Origin: Halanaerobiales bacterium
GTDB taxonomy: Bacteria; Bacillota; Halanaerobiia; Halanaerobiales; DTU029
DNA: 64,000 nt
Assembly (NCBI GenBank): GCA_022360715.1
Contig: JAKSCG010000078.1
Span: forward strand, 62,001-126,000
Direction of reading: 5' to 3'
The notes under the pieces: generated by a model
The model's input: the letters and a program-made list of their open reading frames with translations, nothing else
Told to the model about the DNA's origin: nothing
The model's database searches: none
Program-made: the position numbers and the translations under genes
Shown: piece by piece, positions 15,730-24,991 of the stretch
How the letters are laid out: every line of letters starts with the position of its first letter
How positions within the stretch are numbered: position 1 is the stretch's first letter

Positions 15730-17099
15730 CAGGCACCACCAACCATTTCCCGGGAAATCCGGTTGGCTGCTGCAATGATTAATTCCTCAGCTACATTAAC
15801 CAACCTCCCCTCCCGTACAACAACTTTACCATTAACGATCGTCAGGTCAACCAACTGGCTATTGCCGGTATTAATCAGGGCAGAGACGGGATCGCTCAGA
15901 CCGCCGGCCCAATCGAGGCGTTGACAGTTGACTAAAAACAGATCGGCCGCCTGGCCTTCGGCAATACTACCAATCTCCGGTTGATTTAAAATCCGGCTCC
16001 CCCCGTTGGTCGCTATTGCCAGCACATCCTCAGCACTAATACTGGAAATACCGGCCAGCAGGCGGTGCATTAAAAAGGCCGCCCGCATCTCCAGAATCAG
16101 ATTAGAGGAATCATTACTGGCACTACCGTCAACAGCCAATCCCACCGGCAGATTATGGCTGAGCATGGTCGGTACCGGAGCGGCACCGGAAGCCAATTTC
16201 TGGTTAGAAACCGGACAATGGGCCACCCCGGTTCCACTGGCCGCCATGCGCTTAATCTCGGCCGTAGTCAGGTGAACCCCGTGGGCAAACCAGACATCAG
16301 CCCCCAACCAACCCAACTCTTCCATATAATCCAACGGTCTGACTCCAAACCTTTCCCGACAAAACCTTTCTTCATCTTTGGTCTCGGCCAGATGGGTATG
16401 GCTTCTGACCTGATAACTCCGGGCCAGTTTAATTGATTCCCGCAATAAATCCCTGCTCACCGAAAACGGTGAACAGGGGGCAAGCACTACCCGCTGCATG
16501 GCAAACGGTTTACGGTCATGATACTTTTCAATCACCCGGACCGAATCAGCCAGGATCTCCTCCGCACTCTGGACCACTTCGTCCGGGGGTAGCCCCCCCT
16601 CCTTCTGCCCCAGGGACATGCTCCCCCTGCTCCCGTGGAAACGGATCCCGATCTCGGCGGCTGCCCGGAATTCCTGATCAAGCAGTTCGGCGCTTTGGTG
16701 GCCGGGAAAGACGTAAAAATGGTCACAGGCAGTAGTACACCCGGTTTTCAGCAACTCACCGGCCGCAACCAGGGTGCTGTAATAAACCGCTTCCGGGGTT
16801 AAGCGGGCCCAGATCGGATAAAGATACTGCAACCAGCCAAAGAGTTCCAGACCCTGGACTTCCGGTAGATTCCTGGTCAAGACCTGGTAAAAATGGTGGT
16901 GGGTATTAATCAAGCCCGGATAAAGAAAATAATTCCGCCCATCAATCACTTCATCTAGTGCTAAGGGCTGCTCTTCGATCTCCCGGGCCAGCCGTTCAAT
17001 CCGATTACCCCTGATCAAAAGGCTATACCCCTTTAGCCTTCGCCGCTCTTGGTCCATTGTAATGATCTCTCTAATATTCTTAATTAAAATACCTGCCAT
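15729..17099 (-). CDS. 8-oxoguanine-deaminase-like amidohydrolase
   Basis: A 456-residue COG0402 amidohydrolase with the mononuclear-metal motifs NTHHHFYQVLTRNLP near residue 65, HLAETKDE near residue 235, HGVHL near residue 271 and AVDGSASNDSSNL near residue 322. The combination, with CPVSNQKLASG, is that of 8-oxoguanine deaminase and the related hydroxyatrazine-type enzymes, which remove the exocyclic amino group; 8-oxoguanine would give urate. It lies 4 bp after a [2Fe-2S] subunit and one base over ssnA. Guanine deaminase activity is an alternative; sequence alone does not settle this. Confidence 0.82.
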   Translation of the reverse strand: MAGILIKNIREIITMDQERRRLKGYSLLIRGNRIERLAREIEEQPLALDEVIDGRNYFLYPGLINTHHHFYQVLTRNLPEVQGLELFGWLQYLYPIWARLTPEAVYYSTLVAAGELLKTGCTTACDHFYVFPGHQSAELLDQEFRAAAEIGIRFHGSRGSMSLGQKEGGLPPDEVVQSAEEILADSVRVIEKYHDRKPFAMQRVVLAPCSPFSVSRDLLRESIKLARSYQVRSHTHLAETKDEERFCRERFGVRPLDYMEELGWLGADVWFAHGVHLTTAEIKRMAASGTGVAHCPVSNQKLASGAAPVPTMLSHNLPVGLAVDGSASNDSSNLILEMRAAFLMHRLLAGISSISAEDVLAIATNGGSRILNQPEIGSIAEGQAADLFLVNCQRLDWAGGLSDPVSALINTGNSQLVDLTIVNGKVVVREGRLVNVAEELIIAAANRISREMVGGA

Positions 17100-17103
17100 T
17101 AGC

Positions 17104-17577
17104 TCACTCCCGCTCCGGACCAGTTAGACTCTCGATCGCCTCAATAATCTGTTGATAACCGGTACAACGGCATAGATTACCCTCCAGGGCCGTTTTGATC
17201 TGCTCCCGTCCGGGGTGAGGGTCTTTCATCAGCAAGGCTTTCGCCGACATCAGCATCCCGGGGGTACAGAAGCCACATTGGACGGCATGATGATCAATAA
17301 AGGCCTGTTGCAGCGGCTCAAGCCGCCCGTCCTGCGCCAAACCTTCCACCGTCACTACCTCACTCTGGTCAAGTTGTCCGGTCAGGACCAGACATGAATT
17401 GACTGCTTCCCCGTTCAGGATAACCGTACAGGCCCCGCATTCCCCGATACTACAACCCTCTTTCACTCCGGTCAGTCTTAACTGTTCCCTTAGTGTATCA
17501 AGCAGTCGCTCTTTAGCTCCCACCTCTAAACAAAAGCTGTTTCCGTTTACGGTAAGTCTTACTTTAACCTTTTCCAT
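17104..17577 (-). CDS. Second Mo-hydroxylase, [2Fe-2S] subunit
   Basis: A 157-residue small subunit with both cluster motifs: CSIGECGACTVILNGEAVNSC near residue 39 and CGFCTPGM plus CRCTGYQQII in the C-terminal half. It belongs to the complete hydroxylase encoded upstream (Mo subunit, FAD subunit, then this), overlapping the FAD gene by 14 bp. It is about half identical by eye to the small subunit at 13052-13537, so the two hydroxylases are paralogues with independent small subunits. Role: electron relay to FAD. Confidence 0.93.
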   Translation of the reverse strand: MEKVKVRLTVNGNSFCLEVGAKERLLDTLREQLRLTGVKEGCSIGECGACTVILNGEAVNSCLVLTGQLDQSEVVTVEGLAQDGRLEPLQQAFIDHHAVQCGFCTPGMLMSAKALLMKDPHPGREQIKTALEGNLCRCTGYQQIIEAIESLTGPERE

Positions 17578-18445
17578 CGGCGGCCACCTCCTCCATTATC
17601 GCCAGTAATGCCTTTTTGACCAGACTGGCCAGGGCCGGTTTTTTATAAGGGGTAGACCAGCGTTCCCCACTGAGCGCCACCATCTCCTCCCCGGCCAGCC
17701 GACCCATTTCTTCCAGGTCCAGCATCGCCACCGCTTGATTATTGAGGGCTGCTTCCACCCGAGCCAGGGGCTGCGGGTAGGGGGTCGCCGACCCGGGGAC
17801 CAGCCGGCTATCCTGGAAAAGACCGTTAGTTACCCGCACAACCAGGGCCAGGCTCAAGCGGGCAATCGTTACGGCCTTGCGCCGCCCGATCCGCTGGAAA
17901 CTCCCGTAATAATCCGGGGACGGGAGCGGCAGACGGAGAGTGGTCAACAACTCATCGGGCCGGAGACAGGTTTGATAAGGACCGGTAACAAACTGACTAA
18001 GCGGTAATACCCTGCTCCCTCCCTGGGCGGTCAGTTCAACTTCGCTCCGCAGGGCCAAGAGGGGCGGTAAGAGATCAGCAGCCGGTGAGGCATGATTGAT
18101 ATTGCCCCCCACCGTCCCCCGGTTCCTGATCTGGGTAGAACCGATCACCCGGGCTGCCTGGACCAACATGGGAAAATAGCGCCGAGTCAGCGGATTTTCG
18201 CTCAAGTCGGTATGGGTAACCAGGCTCCCGATCTCCAGCCGGTTATCCCGTACCCGGATCAACTTTAACTCCTTAATCTGGCTAATATCCAGCAGATAAT
18301 CAATTCCGGCCAAACGGTGACTCTTTTGAGCAAGATCGACCAGTAAATCGGTCCCCCCGGCCAGTAATTTCACCTTAGACCCGCTGGCCAGGTATTGTAG
18401 GGCCGCACTCAATTCCCGGGTCGTCAACAACTGAAAATCCTTCAC
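17564..18445 (-). CDS. Second Mo-hydroxylase, FAD-binding subunit
   Basis: A 293-residue FAD subunit with VKLLAGGTDLLVDLAQ near residue 23 and IGSTQIRNRGTVGGNINHASPAADLLPPLLAL near residue 97. GTG is the start; it overlaps the Mo-subunit stop in a GTGA arrangement, and no ATG is available at the right place. Electrons from the Fe-S subunit are passed here and on to an acceptor such as NAD or a ferredoxin-like protein; the conserved NAD-site features cannot be judged by eye. Part of the second hydroxylase operon. Confidence 0.93.
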   Translation of the reverse strand: MKDFQLLTTRELSAALQYLASGSKVKLLAGGTDLLVDLAQKSHRLAGIDYLLDISQIKELKLIRVRDNRLEIGSLVTHTDLSENPLTRRYFPMLVQAARVIGSTQIRNRGTVGGNINHASPAADLLPPLLALRSEVELTAQGGSRVLPLSQFVTGPYQTCLRPDELLTTLRLPLPSPDYYGSFQRIGRRKAVTIARLSLALVVRVTNGLFQDSRLVPGSATPYPQPLARVEAALNNQAVAMLDLEEMGRLAGEEMVALSGERWSTPYKKPALASLVKKALLAIMEEVAADGKG

Positions 18446-20739
18446 TTGCTCCTACCCCCTTTCCGTAAAGAACTACCAATTAGCACCCTTTCCAGATTAA
18501 GGGGCAGCGACCTAATCCGCTTACCGGTAGCCTGACAAACAGCATTGGCAATGGCGGCCCCGGCCAGTTCCAGGGTTGGTTCCCCAATCGACTTGGCCCC
18601 GAACGGGCCGTTAGGATCAGGGTTTTCGACAATAATCGGAATAATTTCCGGCAGGTCTTTAATCGTCGGGATCAAATAATCATCAAAATTGGTATTGCTG
18701 ATATAGCCGTCTTCAGTCTCAACCTCTTCCATCAGCCCATAGCCCAATCCCATCATCACCCCGCCATAGATCTGGCCCCGGACACCGGCCGGATTAATCG
18801 CCCTTCCGACATCATGGGCAGCCGTTATCCGCAACACACTAATCTCACCTGTTCCGATATCGACCTCAACTTCAGCGATCTGACAACCATAAACATAAGT
18901 AAAATAAGGGTTTCCGCTCCCTGTCTCTTCATCCCAGGAGATATCCGGGCTAAGATACCAGCCGGTTGCATTGAGCAGGACTCCCTGATAAAAAGCTGCT
19001 GCCGCTGCTTCACTAAAAGAGGTTACCGCTTTCCCCGGCCCGTTATAAATCTGTTCATCCCGAAAGACCAGCTCAGCTCCGGTTGTTTCGTACTCCCGGG
19101 CGACAAAATCAGCAAAGGTCTTTTTCAGCTTTTCGGCCGCATTCTTAACCGCATTCCCCCCGACCATAGTACTACGCGAAGCCACTGTGGCCCCACTATC
19201 CGGCACCGCGGAGGTGTCGACCGGCAGGTAGTTAATTCTCTCCGGGTCCACCCCCAGAATTTCGGCCGCGATCTGGCTGAAGATCGTCTTTAAGCCCTGG
19301 CCATTTTCGGCCAGGCCGCAGGAAAGCGTGATACTGCCGTCATTCAGGATCGCGATATTGGCTGCCGCCGCATCTATTGCCTCCGCCCCCAGGCTACAGC
19401 CCCGGTAACTTATGGCCAGACCGATCCCCCGTTTCTTCTCACCGGGCTGGCGCTGGCTGTACTCCCGGTATTTAGCCTTATATTCACTGGCGGTCAAGGC
19501 CCGCTCGAGCACCTCTTTCAGGCTGACCTGGTGATTATCGAGTCTTTGACCACTGGCGGTAATTGAATTATTATGGTAGATATTCTGCAGGCGCAATTCG
19601 ACCGGATCGATCTTCAGCTCCCGGGCCAGTTCATCAAGTAGTGACTCCTGGGCAAAAATAACCTGGGGTGAACCATAGCCGCGCATCGCACCGGTATAGA
19701 CATTATTAGTATAAAACCCATAGGTATCGGTCTTAACATGGGGTATCTCATAGGGACCGGTCGCCTGAACCACCGAGCGCCAGGTAACAAAAGGGGTCTG
19801 ACAGGCATAAGCCCCACTATCGGCCTCAGCCTTGATCTCCATCGCCAGAATTTTCCCCTCTTTGCTCGCCCCCACCTTGTATTTCATCTGATAGGGGTGT
19901 CTTTTATAACTCTCCAGCATCGACTCAACACGATCATTAACCATCTTGACTGCTTTACCTGTTTTTAAAGCAAGCAGGGCTGCCCGGGCCGCCATGGCCG
20001 ATACATTCTCATCTTTTCCCCCAAAAGAACCGCCCAGGTGATCCTGGATGACCTTAATCTGTGCTAAGGGGACCTGTAACACCCCGGCCACCGCCCGCCG
20101 GGTCGCATAGGGGTTCTGGACCGAGCCGTAAATAGTAAGCAGTGTACTATGCTGAGCGGGAACAGCAATCACCGCTTCCGGTTCCAGATAAGCGTGTTCA
20201 ATCAACTGGGTGCTGTATTCCCGTTCGAGAATAATCTCCGCTTCAGCAAAGCCAAGCTTAACATCCCCTTTGCGCAGGGTGTGGTGTGCGACCTGGTTAT
20301 CGGCCATCTCCGGGTGGACCGGCTTAACCGGTTCATCCCTGGCCTCTTCCAGCCGATAAATCCCGGGCAATTCCTCATATTCAACTTCGATCAATTCCCG
20401 GGCCTGCTCGGCTGCCTCTCTGGTCCGGGCTGCAACCACTGCTATTCCGTCACCAATATAGTAAGTCTCTCGCTCGGCCAGCACCTGCTGATTATGGATA
20501 ATCACCCCAAAGAGGTTATTCGGGATATCTTTAGCAGTCAAAACAGCCTCTACTCCCGGGTATTCCAGGGCTTTCTCCGGATTAATCCCTTTGATCCGGG
20601 CATGGGGATATTTGCTCCTCAAGACCTTGCCATACAACATATCAGGAAAGGTTAAATCAGCTCCAAATTTGGCCTGACCGGTTACCTTGGCATAGGCATC
20701 AACCCGGGTAAGCGATTTATTTACCTGACAATAACTCAA
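18442..20739 (-). CDS. Second Mo-hydroxylase, single-chain molybdopterin subunit (xanthine-dehydrogenase-like)
   Basis: About 765 residues, the usual full length for XdhA/XdhD-type catalytic subunits. Motifs in order: DAYAKVTGQAKFGADL, HLGGSFGGKDEN near residue 235, NVYTGAMRGYGSPQ near residue 350, SCGLAENGQGLKTIF near residue 480, and the catalytic-glutamate block GPFGAKSIGEP near residue 720. It hydroxylates a purine such as hypoxanthine or xanthine. The TTG at 20739 is preferred because GGAGG lies 8 bases upstream; a GTG at 20748 overlaps that ribosome site. It heads the operon after a 115-bp gap containing a palindrome. Selenium dependence, common in such clusters, is not visible from sequence. 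Confidence 0.92.
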   Translation of the reverse strand: MSYCQVNKSLTRVDAYAKVTGQAKFGADLTFPDMLYGKVLRSKYPHARIKGINPEKALEYPGVEAVLTAKDIPNNLFGVIIHNQQVLAERETYYIGDGIAVVAARTREAAEQARELIEVEYEELPGIYRLEEARDEPVKPVHPEMADNQVAHHTLRKGDVKLGFAEAEIILEREYSTQLIEHAYLEPEAVIAVPAQHSTLLTIYGSVQNPYATRRAVAGVLQVPLAQIKVIQDHLGGSFGGKDENVSAMAARAALLALKTGKAVKMVNDRVESMLESYKRHPYQMKYKVGASKEGKILAMEIKAEADSGAYACQTPFVTWRSVVQATGPYEIPHVKTDTYGFYTNNVYTGAMRGYGSPQVIFAQESLLDELARELKIDPVELRLQNIYHNNSITASGQRLDNHQVSLKEVLERALTASEYKAKYREYSQRQPGEKKRGIGLAISYRGCSLGAEAIDAAAANIAILNDGSITLSCGLAENGQGLKTIFSQIAAEILGVDPERINYLPVDTSAVPDSGATVASRSTMVGGNAVKNAAEKLKKTFADFVAREYETTGAELVFRDEQIYNGPGKAVTSFSEAAAAAFYQGVLLNATGWYLSPDISWDEETGSGNPYFTYVYGCQIAEVEVDIGTGEISVLRITAAHDVGRAINPAGVRGQIYGGVMMGLGYGLMEEVETEDGYISNTNFDDYLIPTIKDLPEIIPIIVENPDPNGPFGAKSIGEPTLELAGAAIANAVCQATGKRIRSLPLNLERVLIGSSLRKGGRSK

Positions 20740-20787
20740 TCCAGTCACCTCCAGATTTTCCTTTTCCCGGTCTTACAATTGGCTATT

Positions 20788-20811
20788 CACTAAATTTTCA
20801 AAAGTTTAGTG
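20788..20811. promoter_or_regulatory. Palindrome upstream of Mo-hydroxylase operon
   Basis: CACTAAA - 10 bases - TTTAGTG, with a partly self-complementary centre (TTTTCAAAA). It lies about 50 bp before the Mo-subunit start and could be an operator or a transcript hairpin. No U-tract follows. Confidence 0.4.
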
Positions 20812-20863
20812 TAATTGCCGCCGGTTTTATACTATTTTATCCTTTTCTAAACCTGTACCAAGG

Positions 20864-21709
20864 CTACAATTTAAACAGCCGCCGGGCATTCCCTCCCCGA
20901 ATCAGCTCTTGTTCGGCCCCGCTAAGACCTGTTTTCTCCAGTTCTTCCAGATAGACCGCCGGGGAAAGTAGTGGGTAATCACTCCCCAGTAATATCTTAT
21001 CGGTTAGCCCCATTTCTTTAATTAATCGGTATATTTTTCGATCATAAAGAAAGGGGGAAGCCGCTGTATCATAATAAACGTTTTGCAGGTCTGCTCTTAA
21101 CTCCGGCATTAACTCATAAAAAATTAATCCCCCTCCCCAGTGGGCATAAATAAACTTCACCTCCGGGAAATTTTTGGCCAGAACTTCTCCCTGTTTAATT
21201 GAATCTCTGCTCTTTCCAGGGTAATAATGGCCAACCGGTTCATTAAGATGAACCAATAAAGGCCAGTCCTGTTCCCGGCAAAAAGTACAGAGAGGCTTCA
21301 GCTGTTCCTGGTCGGTCAGATCTACCTCCTGACCTGTCGCCATTAGTTCACCAACCCCCCGCAAACCGGCGGCCCGGCATCTGGCCAGCTCTTCAGTCAA
21401 GTTGTCGGCAAGGGGATTTACGGTGGCCAGACCGAGTAACCGCTCCGGAAAACGTTGCACTGACTCAATTGTATAATCATTGACTTTCTGACATAATTCC
21501 ATGCTCTGAAAACTAAAACCAAAAACAACCGCTTTCTCCAGTCCGATGCGATCCATCTGCCGGACCAGTTCATCAGCTGTTATATAGCTATTTTTCGGAC
21601 TACTGCTCAACAGGTCAAAATAGGGTTCATCTTTCCGGTATTTTTTAGCCTGGGCAATAATTTCCGGTGGTGTAATATGGATATGACAGTCAATTGTTAG
21701 CTTCTCCAT
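20864..21709 (-). CDS. Amidohydrolase (ACMSD/amidohydrolase-2 type)
   Basis: A 281-residue metal-dependent hydrolase of the amidohydrolase_2 family. Metal and active-site motifs: DCHIHITP at residue 8, LLVHLNEPVGHYYP near residue 155, FIYAHWGGG near residue 190 and ILLGSDYPLL near residue 240. Family members act as decarboxylases or as hydrolases of cyclic or amide substrates. It lies 30 bp downstream of the hydantoinase gene, so a role on a ring-opened purine intermediate is likely, but the reaction is not predictable. AGAAAGGATG precedes the ATG. Confidence 0.82.
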   Translation of the reverse strand: MEKLTIDCHIHITPPEIIAQAKKYRKDEPYFDLLSSSPKNSYITADELVRQMDRIGLEKAVVFGFSFQSMELCQKVNDYTIESVQRFPERLLGLATVNPLADNLTEELARCRAAGLRGVGELMATGQEVDLTDQEQLKPLCTFCREQDWPLLVHLNEPVGHYYPGKSRDSIKQGEVLAKNFPEVKFIYAHWGGGLIFYELMPELRADLQNVYYDTAASPFLYDRKIYRLIKEMGLTDKILLGSDYPLLSPAVYLEELEKTGLSGAEQELIRGGNARRLFKL

Positions 21710-21739
21710 TAAATTAACATCCTTTCTGCAGCCAAATCT

Positions 21740-23134
21740 TTACCCCTGATCAAAACTTGATTCCTGGGCCGGAAGGAATTGACCACTCCCCCTTTTTCCA
21801 TAAAAATTACCGTCTTTGATTATAACCTTACCCCGGACAATCGTGATCAGCGGATACCCCTGAAGCTCAATCCCGGTATAAGGGGTGTATCCTGCTGCCG
21901 AATGTTGCTGGGCATCAGCCAGTCTTACCTCTTTTTTCGGATCAAAGACCACCAGATCGGCATCTGTTCCTACTTGCAAACTCCCCTTTTCCGGGTAAAG
22001 GCCGAATACTTTAGCCGGACGAGTAGATAGTAAATCGACCATCCGCCGGACATCAAAATAACCGGCCCGGACCCCTTTACTGAAGATTAACGGGAGCAAA
22101 GTCTCTGATCCCGGAATACCCGGTAAGATCTCCCGGCAATGATTGGAGCGTAATTTCTGTTCAACAGTAAAGGAACAATGATCGGTAGCAATCAGATCAA
22201 TGCCTTTCTCCTGCAAGCCCTGCCAGAGGGCCTGCCGATCGGCTTCTTCCCTTAACGGGGGAGTCATTATGTATTTCTGGGCCTGTCTTTCTTGCAGCAA
22301 GTCCTTGTTCAGCAGTAAATAATGGGGAACTGTTTCGACAATCAAGCGGCCACCACTCGCCCGGATCTCTTTAACGGCCTGATAACCTTCCCGTGAGGAG
22401 AGATGAACAATATAAATCGGCATCTTCAGCTGACCGGCCAGCCGGCCTAATTTAATAATAGCACGATACTCGGTCTGGGGCGGTCGTAAAATCGGATGGA
22501 AATGAGGCGGAACCTCGGTACGGGATTGGTGACCAGCCCAGATCTCTTCAATCAACTGATTATCTTCGGCATGAACGGTAATTAGTAGTTTTAATTCCCG
22601 GGCCAGCCTAAATAGTTCCTCCCAGCTCTCTTCGGCCAGCATATACCCTTCTTTTCGGTAAGTGGTAAAGATCTTCAGATTATTGATTGAGCTTTGTTTT
22701 AGCTCCGCTAATTCGTCTTTGATCCCGGGATGTAATGAATAGACACACTGGTGAAGCGAAAAATCTAAGACCGTCTCCCCCTCGGCTTGCTCACGTCTCC
22801 TTTGGTTGGCCTCAGCTAAAGTAAGTCCGGTAAACTGGCCGGCATAATCGATAAAACTGGTTACTCCGCCAAAAGCGGCCGAAACCGAACCGGTATAAAA
22901 ATCATCGGCGGTGGTACTATTGCGCGATTGTAGAAAATAATGGGTATGGGCATCAATTATTCCCGGAAAAACATATTTACCCTCAGCTTCAATTACCGTA
23001 CATCCGGCCGGGATCTCTTCCGCAGTAAAGCTATCTTTGATCTCCTTTATTTTCTCGCCAACAACTAAAAGATCCTTTTGCTGTACCTGCTCAACTGTCA
23101 CCAATCTCCCGTTTTTAATTAGCAAACTGCCCAT
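21740..23134 (-). CDS. Dihydropyrimidinase/hydantoinase-family enzyme
   Basis: A 464-residue cyclic amidohydrolase. HxH is in FPGIIDAHTHYFL near residue 61, the probable carbamylated lysine in INNLKIFTTY near residue 152, further ligands in TVHAEDN and YIVHLSSREG, and the metal aspartate in IATDHCSF near residue 318. Enzymes of this family open hydantoin, dihydropyrimidine or allantoin-like rings; HyuA-type members accompany SsnA and Mo-hydroxylases in anaerobic purine-degradation clusters. AAGGAG precedes the ATG. Substrate among ureide rings is undetermined. Confidence 0.88.
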   Translation of the reverse strand: MGSLLIKNGRLVTVEQVQQKDLLVVGEKIKEIKDSFTAEEIPAGCTVIEAEGKYVFPGIIDAHTHYFLQSRNSTTADDFYTGSVSAAFGGVTSFIDYAGQFTGLTLAEANQRRREQAEGETVLDFSLHQCVYSLHPGIKDELAELKQSSINNLKIFTTYRKEGYMLAEESWEELFRLARELKLLITVHAEDNQLIEEIWAGHQSRTEVPPHFHPILRPPQTEYRAIIKLGRLAGQLKMPIYIVHLSSREGYQAVKEIRASGGRLIVETVPHYLLLNKDLLQERQAQKYIMTPPLREEADRQALWQGLQEKGIDLIATDHCSFTVEQKLRSNHCREILPGIPGSETLLPLIFSKGVRAGYFDVRRMVDLLSTRPAKVFGLYPEKGSLQVGTDADLVVFDPKKEVRLADAQQHSAAGYTPYTGIELQGYPLITIVRGKVIIKDGNFYGKRGSGQFLPAQESSFDQG

Positions 23135-23168
23135 TGACTCAGCTCCTTCATCTTTTAATAATCCCGCC

Positions 23169-23723
23169 CTAGAAATTAGGCGGTGTTATCGCGGAAATAA
23201 AGACTAACTCTCCCTCACCGATATTGGTAATTCGATGGGGAATACTGGCTTGATAATAAATGCTGTCCCCGCGCTCCAGGGTATAAAATTGCTCCCCCAC
23301 CTGAATCTCCATCTCTCCCTCCAGGACGAGGGAACACTCTTCGCCAGAGTGACTCTGGGGGGTTGGGCCGGTACTGGCCCCCGGTTTTAAATGGAATTCA
23401 ATCAACTCCATCTGGTGGTTAATATCCGGAGAAATAAGCTCAAAAGAGATCTTTGCATCCGGGAAATTCAAGACCCGGCGCTGCTCTTTGCGCACTAAAG
23501 CACTCTGTTGCCGGTCATCAACGAGGAAATAAAAGAGCGGGACCTCCAGAGCACGACAGATCTCCCTTAAAGCCGTGATTGAGGGTTCGGCCAATCCCCG
23601 CTCGACCTGGCTGAGGTAACTGGGCGTCTTCTTAATCATAGCTGCCAGACCGGCCAGCTTTAATCCCTTGTTTTGCCGCATTTTCCTGATCTTCTGGCCC
23701 AGTTTTTCATTTTCATTGCTCAA
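23169..23723 (-). CDS. XRE-family regulator with C-terminal cupin
   Basis: A 184-residue regulator. Residues 8-62 form the helix-turn-helix (IRKMRQNKGLKLAGLAAMIKKTPSYLSQVERG), and residues about 105-180 form a single cupin (HSGEECSLVLEGEMEIQVGEQFYTLERGDSIYY...PHRITN) that usually binds a small effector. The ATG overlaps the stop of the threonine-synthase-like gene... its own start lies at 23723 and shares ATGA with that gene's end. As the only regulator inside the purine cluster, it is the likely local controller, sensing a pathway metabolite. The effector is unknown. Confidence 0.88.
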   Translation of the reverse strand: MSNENEKLGQKIRKMRQNKGLKLAGLAAMIKKTPSYLSQVERGLAEPSITALREICRALEVPLFYFLVDDRQQSALVRKEQRRVLNFPDAKISFELISPDINHQMELIEFHLKPGASTGPTPQSHSGEECSLVLEGEMEIQVGEQFYTLERGDSIYYQASIPHRITNIGEGELVFISAITPPNF

Positions 23724-24970
23724 ATTAAATTACCCTCCTTAACAATTCTCTCTAAAATCTGGAAATCAGGTTCAACCCTGAAAGGTTTTCCGGTCGCCAG
23801 TTGTGCATTCTTGCTATCTTTGAGACCATTACCGGTTATTACTGCTACTACTTGCTCCCCTGCTTTAATCAGCCCCCGAGCTGTCATTTTTCTCAATCCG
23901 GCTAATCCGGCCACCCCGGCCGGCTCACCAAATACACCGGTCTTTTCGGCCAGTAGTTGAATCATCTCCAGTATTTCCTGATCAGTGACATTAACCATAT
24001 CACCGCCGGATGCCCGAATAGCCCGGAGTGCCTTGACATGGTTACGGGGGTTTCCGACCGCAATACTGTCGGCCAGGGTATCTTCCTCGCTCACCTCTAA
24101 AGCTTTTCCGCTTTTAAATGCTTTGGTAATCGGGGCACTGCCCTCAGCCTGCACTCCTAATAACCTGGGAAGCCGTTCAATAAAACCGAGTTGTTTCAGG
24201 TCAACTAATCCCTTCCAGGCCCCGGCGATCGTACAGCCATCCCCCACCGAAAAAACTAACCAATCCGGTAGCTCCCAATTAAGCTGTTCAGCCAGTTCCA
24301 GGGTGACTGTTTTTTTACCTTCAACCAGATAGGGATTAATCGCTGCATTCCGATTATACCAACCCCATTGCCGGATAGCCCGTTCGGACAACCGATATGC
24401 ATCCTGGTATGAACCCTGAACCGAGACAACTACTGCTCCATAAACCAGGAGCTGGGTAAGCTTACCGAGCGGTGCCCGGGCCGGTATAAAAATAACCGCT
24501 CGCATCTTTCCCCCCATTGAGGCAATATTACCGGCCAGTGATGAGGCTGCATTACCGGTGGAAGCACAGGCCACAATATCAGCTCCGGCCTCCTGCCCTT
24601 TGACAACGGCGAGCGCCGAGGCCCGGTCTTTTAAAGAACCGGTTGGATTTAAACCATCGTCTTTAATGTAGATATTATTTAGTCCCAATCTTTCGGCCAG
24701 GGCTTTACTCTGGTAAAGAGGGGTCATCCCTATCCTTAAGCGGGGGCGAGGGGTCTGGGGTCGGACCGGCAATAAGGGGGCATAGCGCCAGATTGAGGGA
24801 TCGGGATTCTGTTTTAACTGCTCACGTGACCATTCTTTCTTCAGGACCGGGTAATCATACCCTACCTCCAAAATACCCTGCTCCCCACAATCACCACACA
24901 AATACTGTTCCGGTCGAGGCTGATAGCTTCGACCACAATTAATACAGAGCAAATCACTGACATATTCCAC
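23720..24970 (-). CDS. Threonine-synthase-like PLP enzyme with N-terminal zinc ribbon
   Basis: A 416-residue fold-type II PLP enzyme. The N-terminus holds a zinc ribbon (CINCGRSY and CGDCGEQG, residues 9-32). The PLP lysine is in NPTGSLKDRA near residue 115, with CASTGNAASSLA as the substrate loop and ITGNGLKD near residue 385. It resembles threonine synthase, but no threonine-pathway gene is nearby; the gene lies between another PLP enzyme and the XRE regulator inside the purine cluster. It may instead be a beta-eliminating ammonia-lyase acting on an amino acid such as 2,3-diaminopropionate from purine breakdown. That function is inference. Confidence 0.8.
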   Translation of the reverse strand: MEYVSDLLCINCGRSYQPRPEQYLCGDCGEQGILEVGYDYPVLKKEWSREQLKQNPDPSIWRYAPLLPVRPQTPRPRLRIGMTPLYQSKALAERLGLNNIYIKDDGLNPTGSLKDRASALAVVKGQEAGADIVACASTGNAASSLAGNIASMGGKMRAVIFIPARAPLGKLTQLLVYGAVVVSVQGSYQDAYRLSERAIRQWGWYNRNAAINPYLVEGKKTVTLELAEQLNWELPDWLVFSVGDGCTIAGAWKGLVDLKQLGFIERLPRLLGVQAEGSAPITKAFKSGKALEVSEEDTLADSIAVGNPRNHVKALRAIRASGGDMVNVTDQEILEMIQLLAEKTGVFGEPAGVAGLAGLRKMTARGLIKAGEQVVAVITGNGLKDSKNAQLATGKPFRVEPDFQILERIVKEGNLI

Positions 24971-24991
24971 TTTAATCCCCCCCCTGCCTGG

